NCBI GenBank assembly: GCA_903885855.1
Contig: CAISKG010000011.1
Coordinates: forward strand, 1-6,773
Source: an uncultured Planctomycetaceae bacterium
GTDB taxonomy: Bacteria > Planctomycetota > Planctomycetia > Pirellulales > UBA1268
DNA length: 6,773 nt
Reading direction: 5' to 3'
Below the pieces are notes generated by a model. The model searched no databases and was not told the origin of the DNA. It was given only the letters and a program-made list of their open reading frames with translations. This document shows, one piece after another, positions 1 through 5,637 of the stretch; positions within the stretch are counted from its first letter, which is position 1, and the number at the start of each line of letters is the position of its first letter. A program made the position numbers and the translations under genes.

Positions 1-1092
1 GTGCCACACCGCGTACATGCTCGCCACCACCGCCGGGAGCACCTGGGCGGTGCAGATGTTGCTCGTCGCCTTCTCGCGGCGGATGTGCTGCTCGCGCGTC
101 TGGAGCGCGAGACGGTAGGCGGGGCGGCCGTGCGCGTCGACGCTCACCCCCACCAGCCGGCCGGGCATCGACCGCTTGAACTCGTCGCGGCAGGCGAGGA
201 ACGCCGCGTGCGGGCCGCCGCAGCCCATCGGCATGCCGAAACGCTGCGTCGTGCCGACGACGATGTCGGCCCCCCACGCGCCGGGCGGCTCGAGGAGCAC
301 CAGCGCCAGCGGGTCGGTGGCGACGACCACCGCCGTGCCCGCCGCGCGGGCGCGGCGGGCGACCTCGCGCCAGTCGCGGACCTCGCCGGTCGTCGTGGGA
401 TACTGGACGAGGATCCCGAAGGCCTCGCGGGCGCCGGCGAGCGCCGCCGCGTCCCCCACCACCACCTCGATGCCCAAGGGCTCGGCGCGGGTCCGCAGGA
501 CCTCGATCGACTGCGGGTGGCAGCCGGCGTCGACGATGAACGTGCGCGACTTCGACGTCGACACCCGCAGCGCCAGCGTCATCGCCTCCGCCGCGGCGGT
601 GGCCTCGTCGAGGAGCGAGGCGTTGGCGATCGGCATGCCCGTCAGGTCGCAGATCATCGTCTGGAAGTTGACCAGCGCCTCCATGCGCCCCTGGCTGATC
701 TCGGCCTGGTAGGGGGTGTAGGCGGTGTACCAGGCGGGATTCTCCAGGACGTTGCGCAGGATCACCGCCGGTGTGACGGTGCCGTGGTAGCCCTGCCCGA
801 TGAAGCTCCGCAGGCGCTGGTTGCGGGCGGCGATGCCGCGCAGTTCACCGAGGGCCTCGGTCTCGGCAAGCGCCGCGGGGAGCCGCATCGGCTCCTGCCG
901 GGCGATGCTCGCCGGCACCACGCGTTCCACGAGCTCCTCGAGCGACGCCACGCCCACCTCGGCGAGCATCCGCCCGAGGTCGTCGGGGCCGGGGCCGATG
1001 TGGCGGTCGGCGAAGTCGGCCGGCAGGCCGGCAGGCGCCTCGGCGGCACGGGGGCGGCGGGGAACGGAGGCGGAGGGTGCCGAAGGGGACAT
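1..1092 (-). CDS. gcvP: Glycine dehydrogenase (decarboxylating), P-protein of the glycine cleavage system; N-terminal part, cut by window edge
   Basis: The P-protein uses pyridoxal phosphate (PLP) to decarboxylate glycine and passes the aminomethyl group to the lipoyl arm of the H-protein (GcvH), in the cytoplasm. The 364 residues seen match the N-terminal half of the long single-chain enzyme (about 950 aa). Family landmarks are DRHIGP (29-34), FIGQGYHGTVTPAVILRNVL from residue 97, WYTAYTPYQAEISQGRMEAL, the LLDEATAAAEAM block, QRFGMPMGCGGPHAAF, and TREQHIRREKATSNIC from residue 332. The GVSVDAHG...LQTREQHIRREK version resembles unipartite GcvP more than the split GcvPA subunit. The PLP lysine lies in the missing C-terminal half. 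The ATG at 1092 is chosen because a GGGAG ribosome binding site lies 7 nt upstream and no later start keeps DRHIGP. Residues 2-25 are an Ala/Pro/Arg-rich extension before the conserved domain. The gene lies 47 nt downstream of a tandem glycine riboswitch on the same strand, so glycine-dependent control is expected. No gcvT or gcvH is visible upstream; they may follow gcvP or lie elsewhere. Confidence 0.97.
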   Translation of the reverse strand, partial: MSPSAPSASVPRRPRAAEAPAGLPADFADRHIGPGPDDLGRMLAEVGVASLEELVERVVPASIARQEPMRLPAALAETEALGELRGIAARNQRLRSFIGQGYHGTVTPAVILRNVLENPAWYTAYTPYQAEISQGRMEALVNFQTMICDLTGMPIANASLLDEATAAAEAMTLALRVSTSKSRTFIVDAGCHPQSIEVLRTRAEPLGIEVVVGDAAALAGAREAFGILVQYPTTTGEVRDWREVARRARAAGTAVVVATDPLALVLLEPPGAWGADIVVGTTQRFGMPMGCGGPHAAFLACRDEFKRSMPGRLVGVSVDAHGRPAYRLALQTREQHIRREKATSNICTAQVLPAVVASMYAVWH

Positions 1093-1099
1093 GGCAGGG

Positions 1100-1104
1100 C
1101 TCCC
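1100..1104 (-). promoter_or_regulatory. Ribosome binding site of gcvP
   Basis: Read on the minus strand this is GGGAG, 7 nt before the ATG at 1092, a normal Shine-Dalgarno spacing that supports the start choice. It lies in the expression platform of the glycine riboswitch. The surrounding GGAGCCC (1097-1103) can pair with GGGTTCC (1134-1140) directly after aptamer II, so access to this site may be the controlled step. Confidence 0.7.
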
Positions 1105-1139
1105 GTGCTGTGGGCGGGCGACGGCCCGTCCGCGGAACC

Positions 1140-1235
1140 CTGTTGTCCTGGTACCTGAGAGATTCGCCGCCGGCCGCGCCGACGGTTTGCCCCTTCGGTG
1201 GGGCCGGCCCGGGGGGCCGACCCGCTCTCCAACAG
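1140..1235 (-). promoter_or_regulatory. Glycine aptamer II
   Basis: P1 pairs CTGTTG (1235-1230) with CAACAG (1145-1140). One arm is a 10-bp stem, GGGTCGGCCC (1223-1214) with GGGCCGGCCC (1210-1201), closed by a CCC loop with a single G-U pair. The second arm is an 8-bp stem, CCGTCGGC (1185-1178) with GCCGGCGG (1174-1167), and a GCG loop. The conserved CACCGAAGGGGCAA spans 1200-1187 and ATCTCTCAGGTACC spans 1163-1150. This aptamer is full size and adjoins the expression platform, so it is the one positioned to act directly on gcvP expression. Confidence 0.95.
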
Positions 1236-1242
1236 TGTCGTT

Positions 1243-1301
1243 CGTCAGTCCTCGGTGCCTGAGCGTTCAGCCTTCGGCGGTCTTGCGACTCTCTCCTGAC
1301 G
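1243..1301 (-). promoter_or_regulatory. Glycine aptamer I (compact)
   Basis: The P1 helix pairs CGTCAG (1301-1296) with CTGACG (1248-1243), 6 bp with no mismatch. Inside are GGAGAG, a very short hairpin GTC-GCAA-GAC (1289-1280) capped by a GNRA-type tetraloop, the CGCCGAAGG core, and CGCTCAGGCA followed by GGAC. At about 59 nt it is small for the class. The variable arm between GAAGG and CTCAGG is reduced to a few nucleotides. The core bases are kept, so it probably still binds glycine, but that is inference. Confidence 0.9.
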
Positions 1302-1309
1302 TGGCCTCA

Positions 1310-1315
1310 ATCGTA
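1310..1315 (-). promoter_or_regulatory. Possible -10 element for the riboswitch/gcvP transcript
   Basis: The minus strand reads TACGAT, 4 of 6 matches to TATAAT, in one of the few less GC-rich spots of the gap. A start about 7 nt downstream falls near 1303, right at the edge of aptamer I, which supports the call. The -35 candidate TTCCCG (1337-1332, 16-nt spacer) is poor. Transcription from the upstream DUF2339-DUF3999 unit could also contribute. Confidence 0.4.
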
Positions 1316-1339
1316 GCCTGCGCCCCGGATCCCGGGAAG

Positions 1340-1354
1340 CCGCGGCTCCCGCGG
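1340..1354 (-). terminator. GC-rich hairpin after the DUF3999 gene, possible terminator
   Basis: Read on the minus strand, CCGCGG-GAG-CCGCGG forms a 6-bp perfect stem with a 3-nt loop, starting 1 nt after the TGA stop of the DUF3999 gene. No U-run follows, so it is not a classical intrinsic terminator. It could be a GC-rich variant, a 3'-end stabiliser, or chance in this base composition. Its place between a stop codon and a new leader is what makes it worth noting. Confidence 0.3.
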
Positions 1355-1355
1355 A

Positions 1356-2822
1356 TCACGAATCGCGGCCACCGGGGCCACCCCCGGCGTCGAGCCGCCG
1401 CGCGGCCCGGGCCAGCGAGACGGCCAACCACGCCGCCAGGACCAGGACCACCCCCCCCACGGCCCAGGGATCGGCGAGCACGCGCGACACGAGGGGGCGC
1501 TCGGGCGCCACCACCTCGCGCTCGTTCGGCTCCCCGAGCGCACCGGCCAGCGGCACCTCGCCGGCGGCCAGCGCCGCGTCGATCGCGGCGGTGTCGTAGC
1601 GCGGGGCGGGCAGGTCGGCGCCGGCGGCGGCGCCGTAGGCCAGCCGGTAGTGCTGCCCCGGCCGGGCGACGAACACCACCTCGCGCGCGGGCCCCACGGC
1701 CGAGACGGCCGTCAGCGCGAGGGCCCGGCTGTCGCCGTTGGCGATCACGATCTCGAAGGCCCGCGCCCGCGACTCGGGCAGCGTCACGAGCGCGCGGTCG
1801 CGGACGATGCCGCGCAGGTCGATGCGGGCGACGCTTCCCTCGGCGAGCACGCGCGCGGCCGCCCGTCCCGTGCGACCGCCGGCCGCGGAGCGCTCGTCGC
1901 CCGGGATCTCCACCCGCACCCGCCGGCTGAAATTGCGCTCGGCGGCGTCGATGCGGAAGCCGGTGATCGGCGTCCGGTCCGACCGCACGCGCACGCGCGT
2001 CACGCGCCCCTCCTCCTCCTCGACGGCCTCCCAGCCCCCGAGGGCCACCTCGGCGTCGTCCGCGGCGCGCGGCTCGGCGACCACCCGCTCGCGCCAGGTC
2101 TCGATCCCGTCGATGCGGAAGGGACTGCGGCCCACGATCGACGTCTCCTCGACGCTCGTCTCCCGCCCCTCCTCGAGCGTGCGCACCAGCGCCGTCAGGC
2201 TCGCCCGCTGCTCCACCGTCGGGTCGGCGAAGCGCAGCCGCCAGGTGCCCGCGGACTCCCCGCGATCCCCCTCCGCAAGCACGACCTCCACCGAGCGCGT
2301 GTCGGCGAAGCGCGAGTAGTCGTAGAGCAGCACCGGGCCGCCCACGGCGTGGAAGACCCCGTCCGCCCCCGCGTGGGACACCTCCACCGACTGCTCGAAG
2401 TCGACCAGGGAGGTGAGGATGCGGAGGCCGTGGATCGGCGGCGGCGCGGGGTCGGCGGCGACCGTGAAATCCACCTCGAGCGTGCCGTCGGCCAGCGGCC
2501 GGGCGGAAAGCGCACCTGCGCGGACGGTGTCGCGCACCGTGCGCGACCGGGTCACGGCCGCGGCCCGCACCACGCGCGACACCTCGCGGTCATCGGCGTC
2601 GAGCACGCGCAGATCGGCGAATCCGTCGGCCGTCGCCGCGTAGACACCCGCGTCGAGCGGCACGGCCACCAGCTCCTCCCCCGCCCGGGCCTCGAGCGCG
2701 ATCGGCCGGCGGAAACGCAACAACTCGGCGTCGGCGGCCCCCGCCCGCGCCGGTCCGGCCAGGATCACGAGCGCCACGACCAGGGCGACCGGGCGGGGGA
2801 TAGGGCGCGGCGGGGAAGGCAT
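1356..2822 (-). CDS. DUF3999 family protein: exported, membrane-anchored, function unknown
   Basis: The protein has 488 residues. A signal peptide covers about residues 1-28, with a hydrophobic core (PVALVVALVILAG) and likely cleavage after ARA. A long beta-rich extracytoplasmic region follows, then one C-terminal transmembrane segment at about 452-472 and a short Arg-rich, presumably cytoplasmic tail. Family-like landmarks are FRRPIALEA near residue 37, HGLRILTSLVDFEQSVEV (131-148), LLYDYSRFADTRSVEVVL (165-182) and the TPITGFRI...NFSRRV segment with Asn297. The DFE...DYSR pattern recalls galactose-binding/discoidin-like beta-sandwiches, though no ligand can be named. The ATG at 2822 begins 2 nt after the stop of the DUF2339 gene (TGA-GC-ATG), and the only purine-rich stretch nearby (AGGA, about 2839-2842) is distant, so translation is probably coupled. 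A GTG two codons earlier is a less likely start. The pairing with DUF2339 is known from other bacteria. No enzymatic motif is visible, so a partner or scaffold role is inferred. Confidence 0.85.
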   Translation of the reverse strand: MPSPPRPIPRPVALVVALVILAGPARAGAADAELLRFRRPIALEARAGEELVAVPLDAGVYAATADGFADLRVLDADDREVSRVVRAAAVTRSRTVRDTVRAGALSARPLADGTLEVDFTVAADPAPPPIHGLRILTSLVDFEQSVEVSHAGADGVFHAVGGPVLLYDYSRFADTRSVEVVLAEGDRGESAGTWRLRFADPTVEQRASLTALVRTLEEGRETSVEETSIVGRSPFRIDGIETWRERVVAEPRAADDAEVALGGWEAVEEEEGRVTRVRVRSDRTPITGFRIDAAERNFSRRVRVEIPGDERSAAGGRTGRAAARVLAEGSVARIDLRGIVRDRALVTLPESRARAFEIVIANGDSRALALTAVSAVGPAREVVFVARPGQHYRLAYGAAAGADLPAPRYDTAAIDAALAAGEVPLAGALGEPNEREVVAPERPLVSRVLADPWAVGGVVLVLAAWLAVSLARAARRLDAGGGPGGRDS

Positions 2823-2824
2823 GC

Positions 2825-5488
2825 TCACGGTGCGGGATCCTGGCGATCCGCCGCGGAGGCCGCGTCGGCCGTGCCGGTGAGGCGCTCGCGGAAGCGGAGG
2901 TAGAGGAAGGAGCCGAAGAGGAGGAGGACGCCGAGGGTGATGAAGGCCACGATCCGCCACAGCGGATCGAGGTTGTCGAGATCGGAGAGGAAGACCTTGA
3001 TCGACACCACCGCCAGGAGGGCCAGACCGGCGTAGCGGAGGAGCTTCTCGTTGCGCGCGATGCCGGCGAAAAGCAGACCGAGGGCGAAGAGCGCCCAGAC
3101 GATCGAGATCCCACCGGAGCGGAAGCCGGGGGCGAAGGTGTGAAGGAAGGTGCCCGTCTCGAGCGAAAGCCACGCGAAGAGGGCCGCGAGCGCCGCCACC
3201 AGGCAGACGGTGCGCACCATGGCCAGGGGCCGACGCGAGCCGAGGAGCGCCACGGCCGCGCCGCAGAAGCCGGCCACGGCGCCGAAGTCGACGAGGCGCA
3301 TGAGGGCGTCGCCGGCCCGCCAACCGCCGCCGTAGACCGCGCGGGCGTCGGGCTCCCAGCTGGGCAGATCCCAGAGAAAGAGCTTGGCCGTGATGGCGCC
3401 GACGGCCAGCAGCAGCAGCGGGCCGACCACCTCCGCCCCCCAGCGCCCCAGGCTGGCGAGGATGGCCGCGGCGCCTGCGATCCACAGGAGCGTCAGCGCC
3501 GGCAGGCGCAGCGGCGCGTGGATGAAGCCCACCGTCCGCGAGATCTCGAGGTGCAGGTAGAGGCCGAAGAGCAGCATCCCCAGCGCGACCACCGTCTCCA
3601 CCACCCCGGGCCAGCCCGGCACCGGCGGGATGTCGTTGGAATCCGCGATCGGCCCGTCGTCACCGGTGCCGCCGGCGGCCCGGACGGCCGCCTCGCGCTC
3701 GGCCGCGGCGCGCAGCAGCCACGCCGACGCCGCCAGGCCGACGATCGGCACGCCGTAGCCGACGAAGCGGCGCACGAGTTCCCCGGCATACTCGGCGAGC
3801 GCCGGCGCCCCGTCGACGCCCGCCGGGGCGACGAGGCCAGCGCCGAAATCGCGTGGCAGATCGAGGAACGCGAAGCGGGCCATGACGAGCCCGGCGACGA
3901 CCACGCCGGCGACGCGCAGGAAGCGGCTCCCCAGCCGGTCGGCCATCCACAGGAGCACGACCGCCTCCACCGCCCAGCTGGCGGTGACCCATTCGGGGGC
4001 GAACAGCAGCGGGACGGCGACGGTGAGGAAGAACGACGCGAGCCCCAGGAACGACACCACGAGCCCCCGGTCGACGAGCCGGCGGCGCAGGGCCACCTGC
4101 ACGTGGAGGGCGTAGAACGCCGCCTGCCCCACCGCCAGCGCCGCCACCCACTGCCGGCCGTGCGCCTCGTCGACGAGCCGGCCGCCGACGGCGAAGAACA
4201 CACCGGCGTTCACCACCAGCGCCAGCAGATCGAGGAGATTCGCGGGCAGACCGCGGACGACGTTGAAGAGGATCGTGGCGGTGGAGAAGAGGGCGAAATA
4301 GGCCACGAGGAAGGGGAACACCGCGGCGAACTGCTCGGGGGCGTAGAGTGCCCGGATCGCCGGCAGCACCACGCCCCACGTCCCCAGGAAGGCCAGGGCC
4401 GTCAGCAGGGGCCAGTTCTTCCAGGCCGACATCCCCAGGATGCCGCAGCCGAGCACGAGCACGTAGATCAGCAGGGGCACGAGCCCCGCCCCGGCGCCGG
4501 GAAACATCATCGGCGTGGCGTACCCGCCGATGATGCCCAGCACCGCGACGAGGAGCGAGTCGAAGCCCACGGCGATGCCGCAGGCCAACGCCGTCACCGC
4601 CGCCATGAGGCCGAAGGCCGTGCCGGCGTCGATGAGCTGGAAAAAGTGGTGCGCCGCGTAGATCGCGAAGAACAGCGCGGCGATGCCGCCGCCGAGGAGC
4701 CCCTGCCCGAGCACGTGGTAGCGCCGGCCGAGCAGGCGCGTGCCGGCGACGAGCATTCCCATCCCGAAGACCGTCGTCAGGCCGACGCGCGCCGGGGGGG
4801 TGAGGTAGCCCTTGTCGATGGAGTACTTGAGGAAGAACCCGATCCCGCAGACGAGCGTCACTACGCCGACGCGCAGGAGCCACTGGCTGGCGACGGCGAA
4901 TTCCGGCGAGACGCCCGGCGGCACGTGCTCCTCGCCGACGATGATCCAGCGCCACGCGCGCCCGAGGATGTCGCGCGCGGCGGTCTCGAAGGCCCCGGGC
5001 GTGCGCGGCGGCTCGGGCACACGCGGGCCCGCCTTGGGGAGCGTCGCGGCGCGGGCGACGGCGGCCGTGGGGGCGGCGGCCTCCGAGGACTGCGGCAGCC
5101 CCCCCTCCCGGGCCGCCGGAACCGGCAGCGCCCCGGCTCCGAAGGGGCTCCGTGGCTCCGCCACGATCTCCGGCTGCAACTCCGGCACCGGGCCGGCCGT
5201 CGGGAAGGCTGCCGCGGGGGAGTCGGGAACGGCCGCGGGCCCGACGACGGCGGGAGCCGGCATCGTCGTCGTCGTCGGCTCGGCAAACGGGCCGGCGGCC
5301 CGGCCAGACGGCTGCGACGACCCGGCCGACCGCAGCGCGCGCTCGATGGCGTCGAGGCGGTGGAGCAGCCGGGAGGTGTCCTTTTCCTGACCGCGCTCGA
5401 GCCGACGGATGGCCACGAGCGTGGCGATCGGAACGGCGAAGACCGCCGCCGCGAACGCCAGCAGCAGCAGCACGAAAAAGCCTTCCAT
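2825..5488 (-). CDS. DUF2339 family large polytopic membrane protein, function unknown
   Basis: The protein has 887 residues. It starts with an N-terminal hydrophobic helix (about 3-28), then a charged, coiled-coil-like stretch with heptad-type leucines (29-55) and a Pro/Ala-rich low-complexity linker (about 57-165). The rest is a long series of hydrophobic segments to the C-terminus, more than twenty by eye. DUF2339 hallmarks are WLLRVGVVTLVCGIGFFLKY from residue 203, continuing SIDKG, then GQGLLGGGIAALFFAIYAAH (261-280), and the C-terminal IKVFLSDLDNLDPLWRIVAF followed by an LG-rich last helix. A K/R-x-F-x-x-x-D-L type motif recurs three times (about 538, 702 and 831). The ATG at 5488 is preferred over upstream in-frame starts (5632, 5542) because GGGGGAG lies 8 nt before it and the hydrophobic N-terminus starts there. 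It is the first gene of a two-gene unit with the DUF3999 protein. No transport or catalytic activity can be assigned from sequence. An envelope complex with its partner is the simplest inference. Confidence 0.92.
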   Translation of the reverse strand: MEGFFVLLLLAFAAAVFAVPIATLVAIRRLERGQEKDTSRLLHRLDAIERALRSAGSSQPSGRAAGPFAEPTTTTMPAPAVVGPAAVPDSPAAAFPTAGPVPELQPEIVAEPRSPFGAGALPVPAAREGGLPQSSEAAAPTAAVARAATLPKAGPRVPEPPRTPGAFETAARDILGRAWRWIIVGEEHVPPGVSPEFAVASQWLLRVGVVTLVCGIGFFLKYSIDKGYLTPPARVGLTTVFGMGMLVAGTRLLGRRYHVLGQGLLGGGIAALFFAIYAAHHFFQLIDAGTAFGLMAAVTALACGIAVGFDSLLVAVLGIIGGYATPMMFPGAGAGLVPLLIYVLVLGCGILGMSAWKNWPLLTALAFLGTWGVVLPAIRALYAPEQFAAVFPFLVAYFALFSTATILFNVVRGLPANLLDLLALVVNAGVFFAVGGRLVDEAHGRQWVAALAVGQAAFYALHVQVALRRRLVDRGLVVSFLGLASFFLTVAVPLLFAPEWVTASWAVEAVVLLWMADRLGSRFLRVAGVVVAGLVMARFAFLDLPRDFGAGLVAPAGVDGAPALAEYAGELVRRFVGYGVPIVGLAASAWLLRAAAEREAAVRAAGGTGDDGPIADSNDIPPVPGWPGVVETVVALGMLLFGLYLHLEISRTVGFIHAPLRLPALTLLWIAGAAAILASLGRWGAEVVGPLLLLAVGAITAKLFLWDLPSWEPDARAVYGGGWRAGDALMRLVDFGAVAGFCGAAVALLGSRRPLAMVRTVCLVAALAALFAWLSLETGTFLHTFAPGFRSGGISIVWALFALGLLFAGIARNEKLLRYAGLALLAVVSIKVFLSDLDNLDPLWRIVAFITLGVLLLFGSFLYLRFRERLTGTADAASAADRQDPAP

Positions 5489-5496
5489 CCCGCCCA

Positions 5497-5503
5497 CTCC
5501 CCC
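5497..5503 (-). promoter_or_regulatory. Ribosome binding site deciding the DUF2339 start
   Basis: The minus strand reads GGGGGAG, 8 nt before the ATG at 5488. This supports the shorter protein, which begins directly with its N-terminal hydrophobic helix, over the in-frame extension back to 5632. That extension would add 48 residues of unremarkable Gly/Arg-rich sequence and use up the whole divergent promoter region. Confidence 0.6.
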
Positions 5504-5532
5504 GAGGGCCCGGTGCCGCCCCCCGACGAGGC

Positions 5533-5538
5533 ATCCTA
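5533..5538 (-). promoter_or_regulatory. Possible -10 element for the DUF2339-DUF3999 unit
   Basis: The minus strand reads TAGGAT (4 of 6 matches to TATAAT), which would give a leader of about 40 nt before the ATG at 5488. The expected -35 position (about 5555-5561) holds no TTGACA-like sequence and falls inside a 12-bp palindrome, so the promoter would be weak or regulator-dependent. The call is tentative. Confidence 0.25.
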
Positions 5539-5553
5539 CCATCGGCGAGGCGC

Positions 5554-5579
5554 CGCCGGCCGGCGCCCCGCCCGGGCGG
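5554..5579. repeat. Two adjacent 12-bp perfect palindromes in the divergent intergenic region
   Basis: CGCCGGCCGGCG (5554-5565) and CCGCCCGGGCGG (5568-5579) are each perfectly self-complementary. They are separated by 2 bp, with centres 14 bp apart. They sit between the divergently transcribed DUF2339 and alaA genes, where an operator would be expected. High G+C makes such palindromes fairly common by chance, and the two are not copies of one another, so function is unproven. The rest of the 149-bp gap (5489-5637) shows no RNA gene and no clear plus-strand promoter. Confidence 0.35.
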
Positions 5580-5637
5580 CCGTCTGCTACCTTCTTCTGG
5601 TCATCCCACCTTCCGCGACGCTCCACCGCCACGCCCC

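Larger units (their letters stand above)
1140..1301 (-). promoter_or_regulatory. Tandem glycine riboswitch in the gcvP leader
   Basis: Two glycine aptamers lie in a row on the minus strand, upstream of gcvP. Each has the family's conserved core: GGAGAG, then CGCCGAAGG (aptamer I) or CACCGAAGGGGCAA (aptamer II), then CTCAGG or ATCTCTCAGGTACC, then GGAC. Both are closed by perfect 6-bp P1 helices. The 7-nt linker (1236-1242) together with the end of P1 of aptamer I reads GACGAAC, resembling the linker of known tandem glycine riboswitches. In this RNA class, glycine binding usually turns on glycine cleavage genes, and the gene downstream here is gcvP. The identification rests on sequence and hand-checked pairing. 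The direction of control is inferred from the family. Confidence 0.95.

Noticed and set aside
1..1158. 385-codon plus-strand open frame opposite gcvP and the riboswitch
   Set aside because: It is the antisense shadow of gcvP. Its protein is Arg/His/Gly-rich without motifs, and it would run into the riboswitch, which is well supported on the other strand.
1650..2903. 417-codon plus-strand open frame opposite the DUF3999 gene
   Set aside because: It has Arg/His/Ala/Gly-rich composition with no recognisable fold, and it lies antisense to a gene with signal peptide, anchor and family-like motifs.
2823..3485. N-terminal extension of the DUF3999 frame back to 3485
   Set aside because: The added sequence is Arg/Gly/Pro-rich, overlaps the DUF2339 coding region out of frame, and would bury the obvious signal peptide that starts at 2822.
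5461..5472. CAG triplet run
   Set aside because: It simply encodes consecutive leucines (CTG on the minus strand) in the N-terminal hydrophobic helix of the DUF2339 protein.
3660..5534. 624-codon minus-strand frame inside the DUF2339 gene
   Set aside because: It is the same strand read in another frame. Its translation is almost entirely Arg/Gly/Ala/Pro, without the membrane helices seen in the real frame.
5586..5593. Possible plus-strand extended -10 (TGCTACCT) for alaA
   Set aside because: The hexamer TACCTT matches only 3 of 6 -10 positions and no -35-like sequence lies at the right distance. It is indistinguishable from chance.
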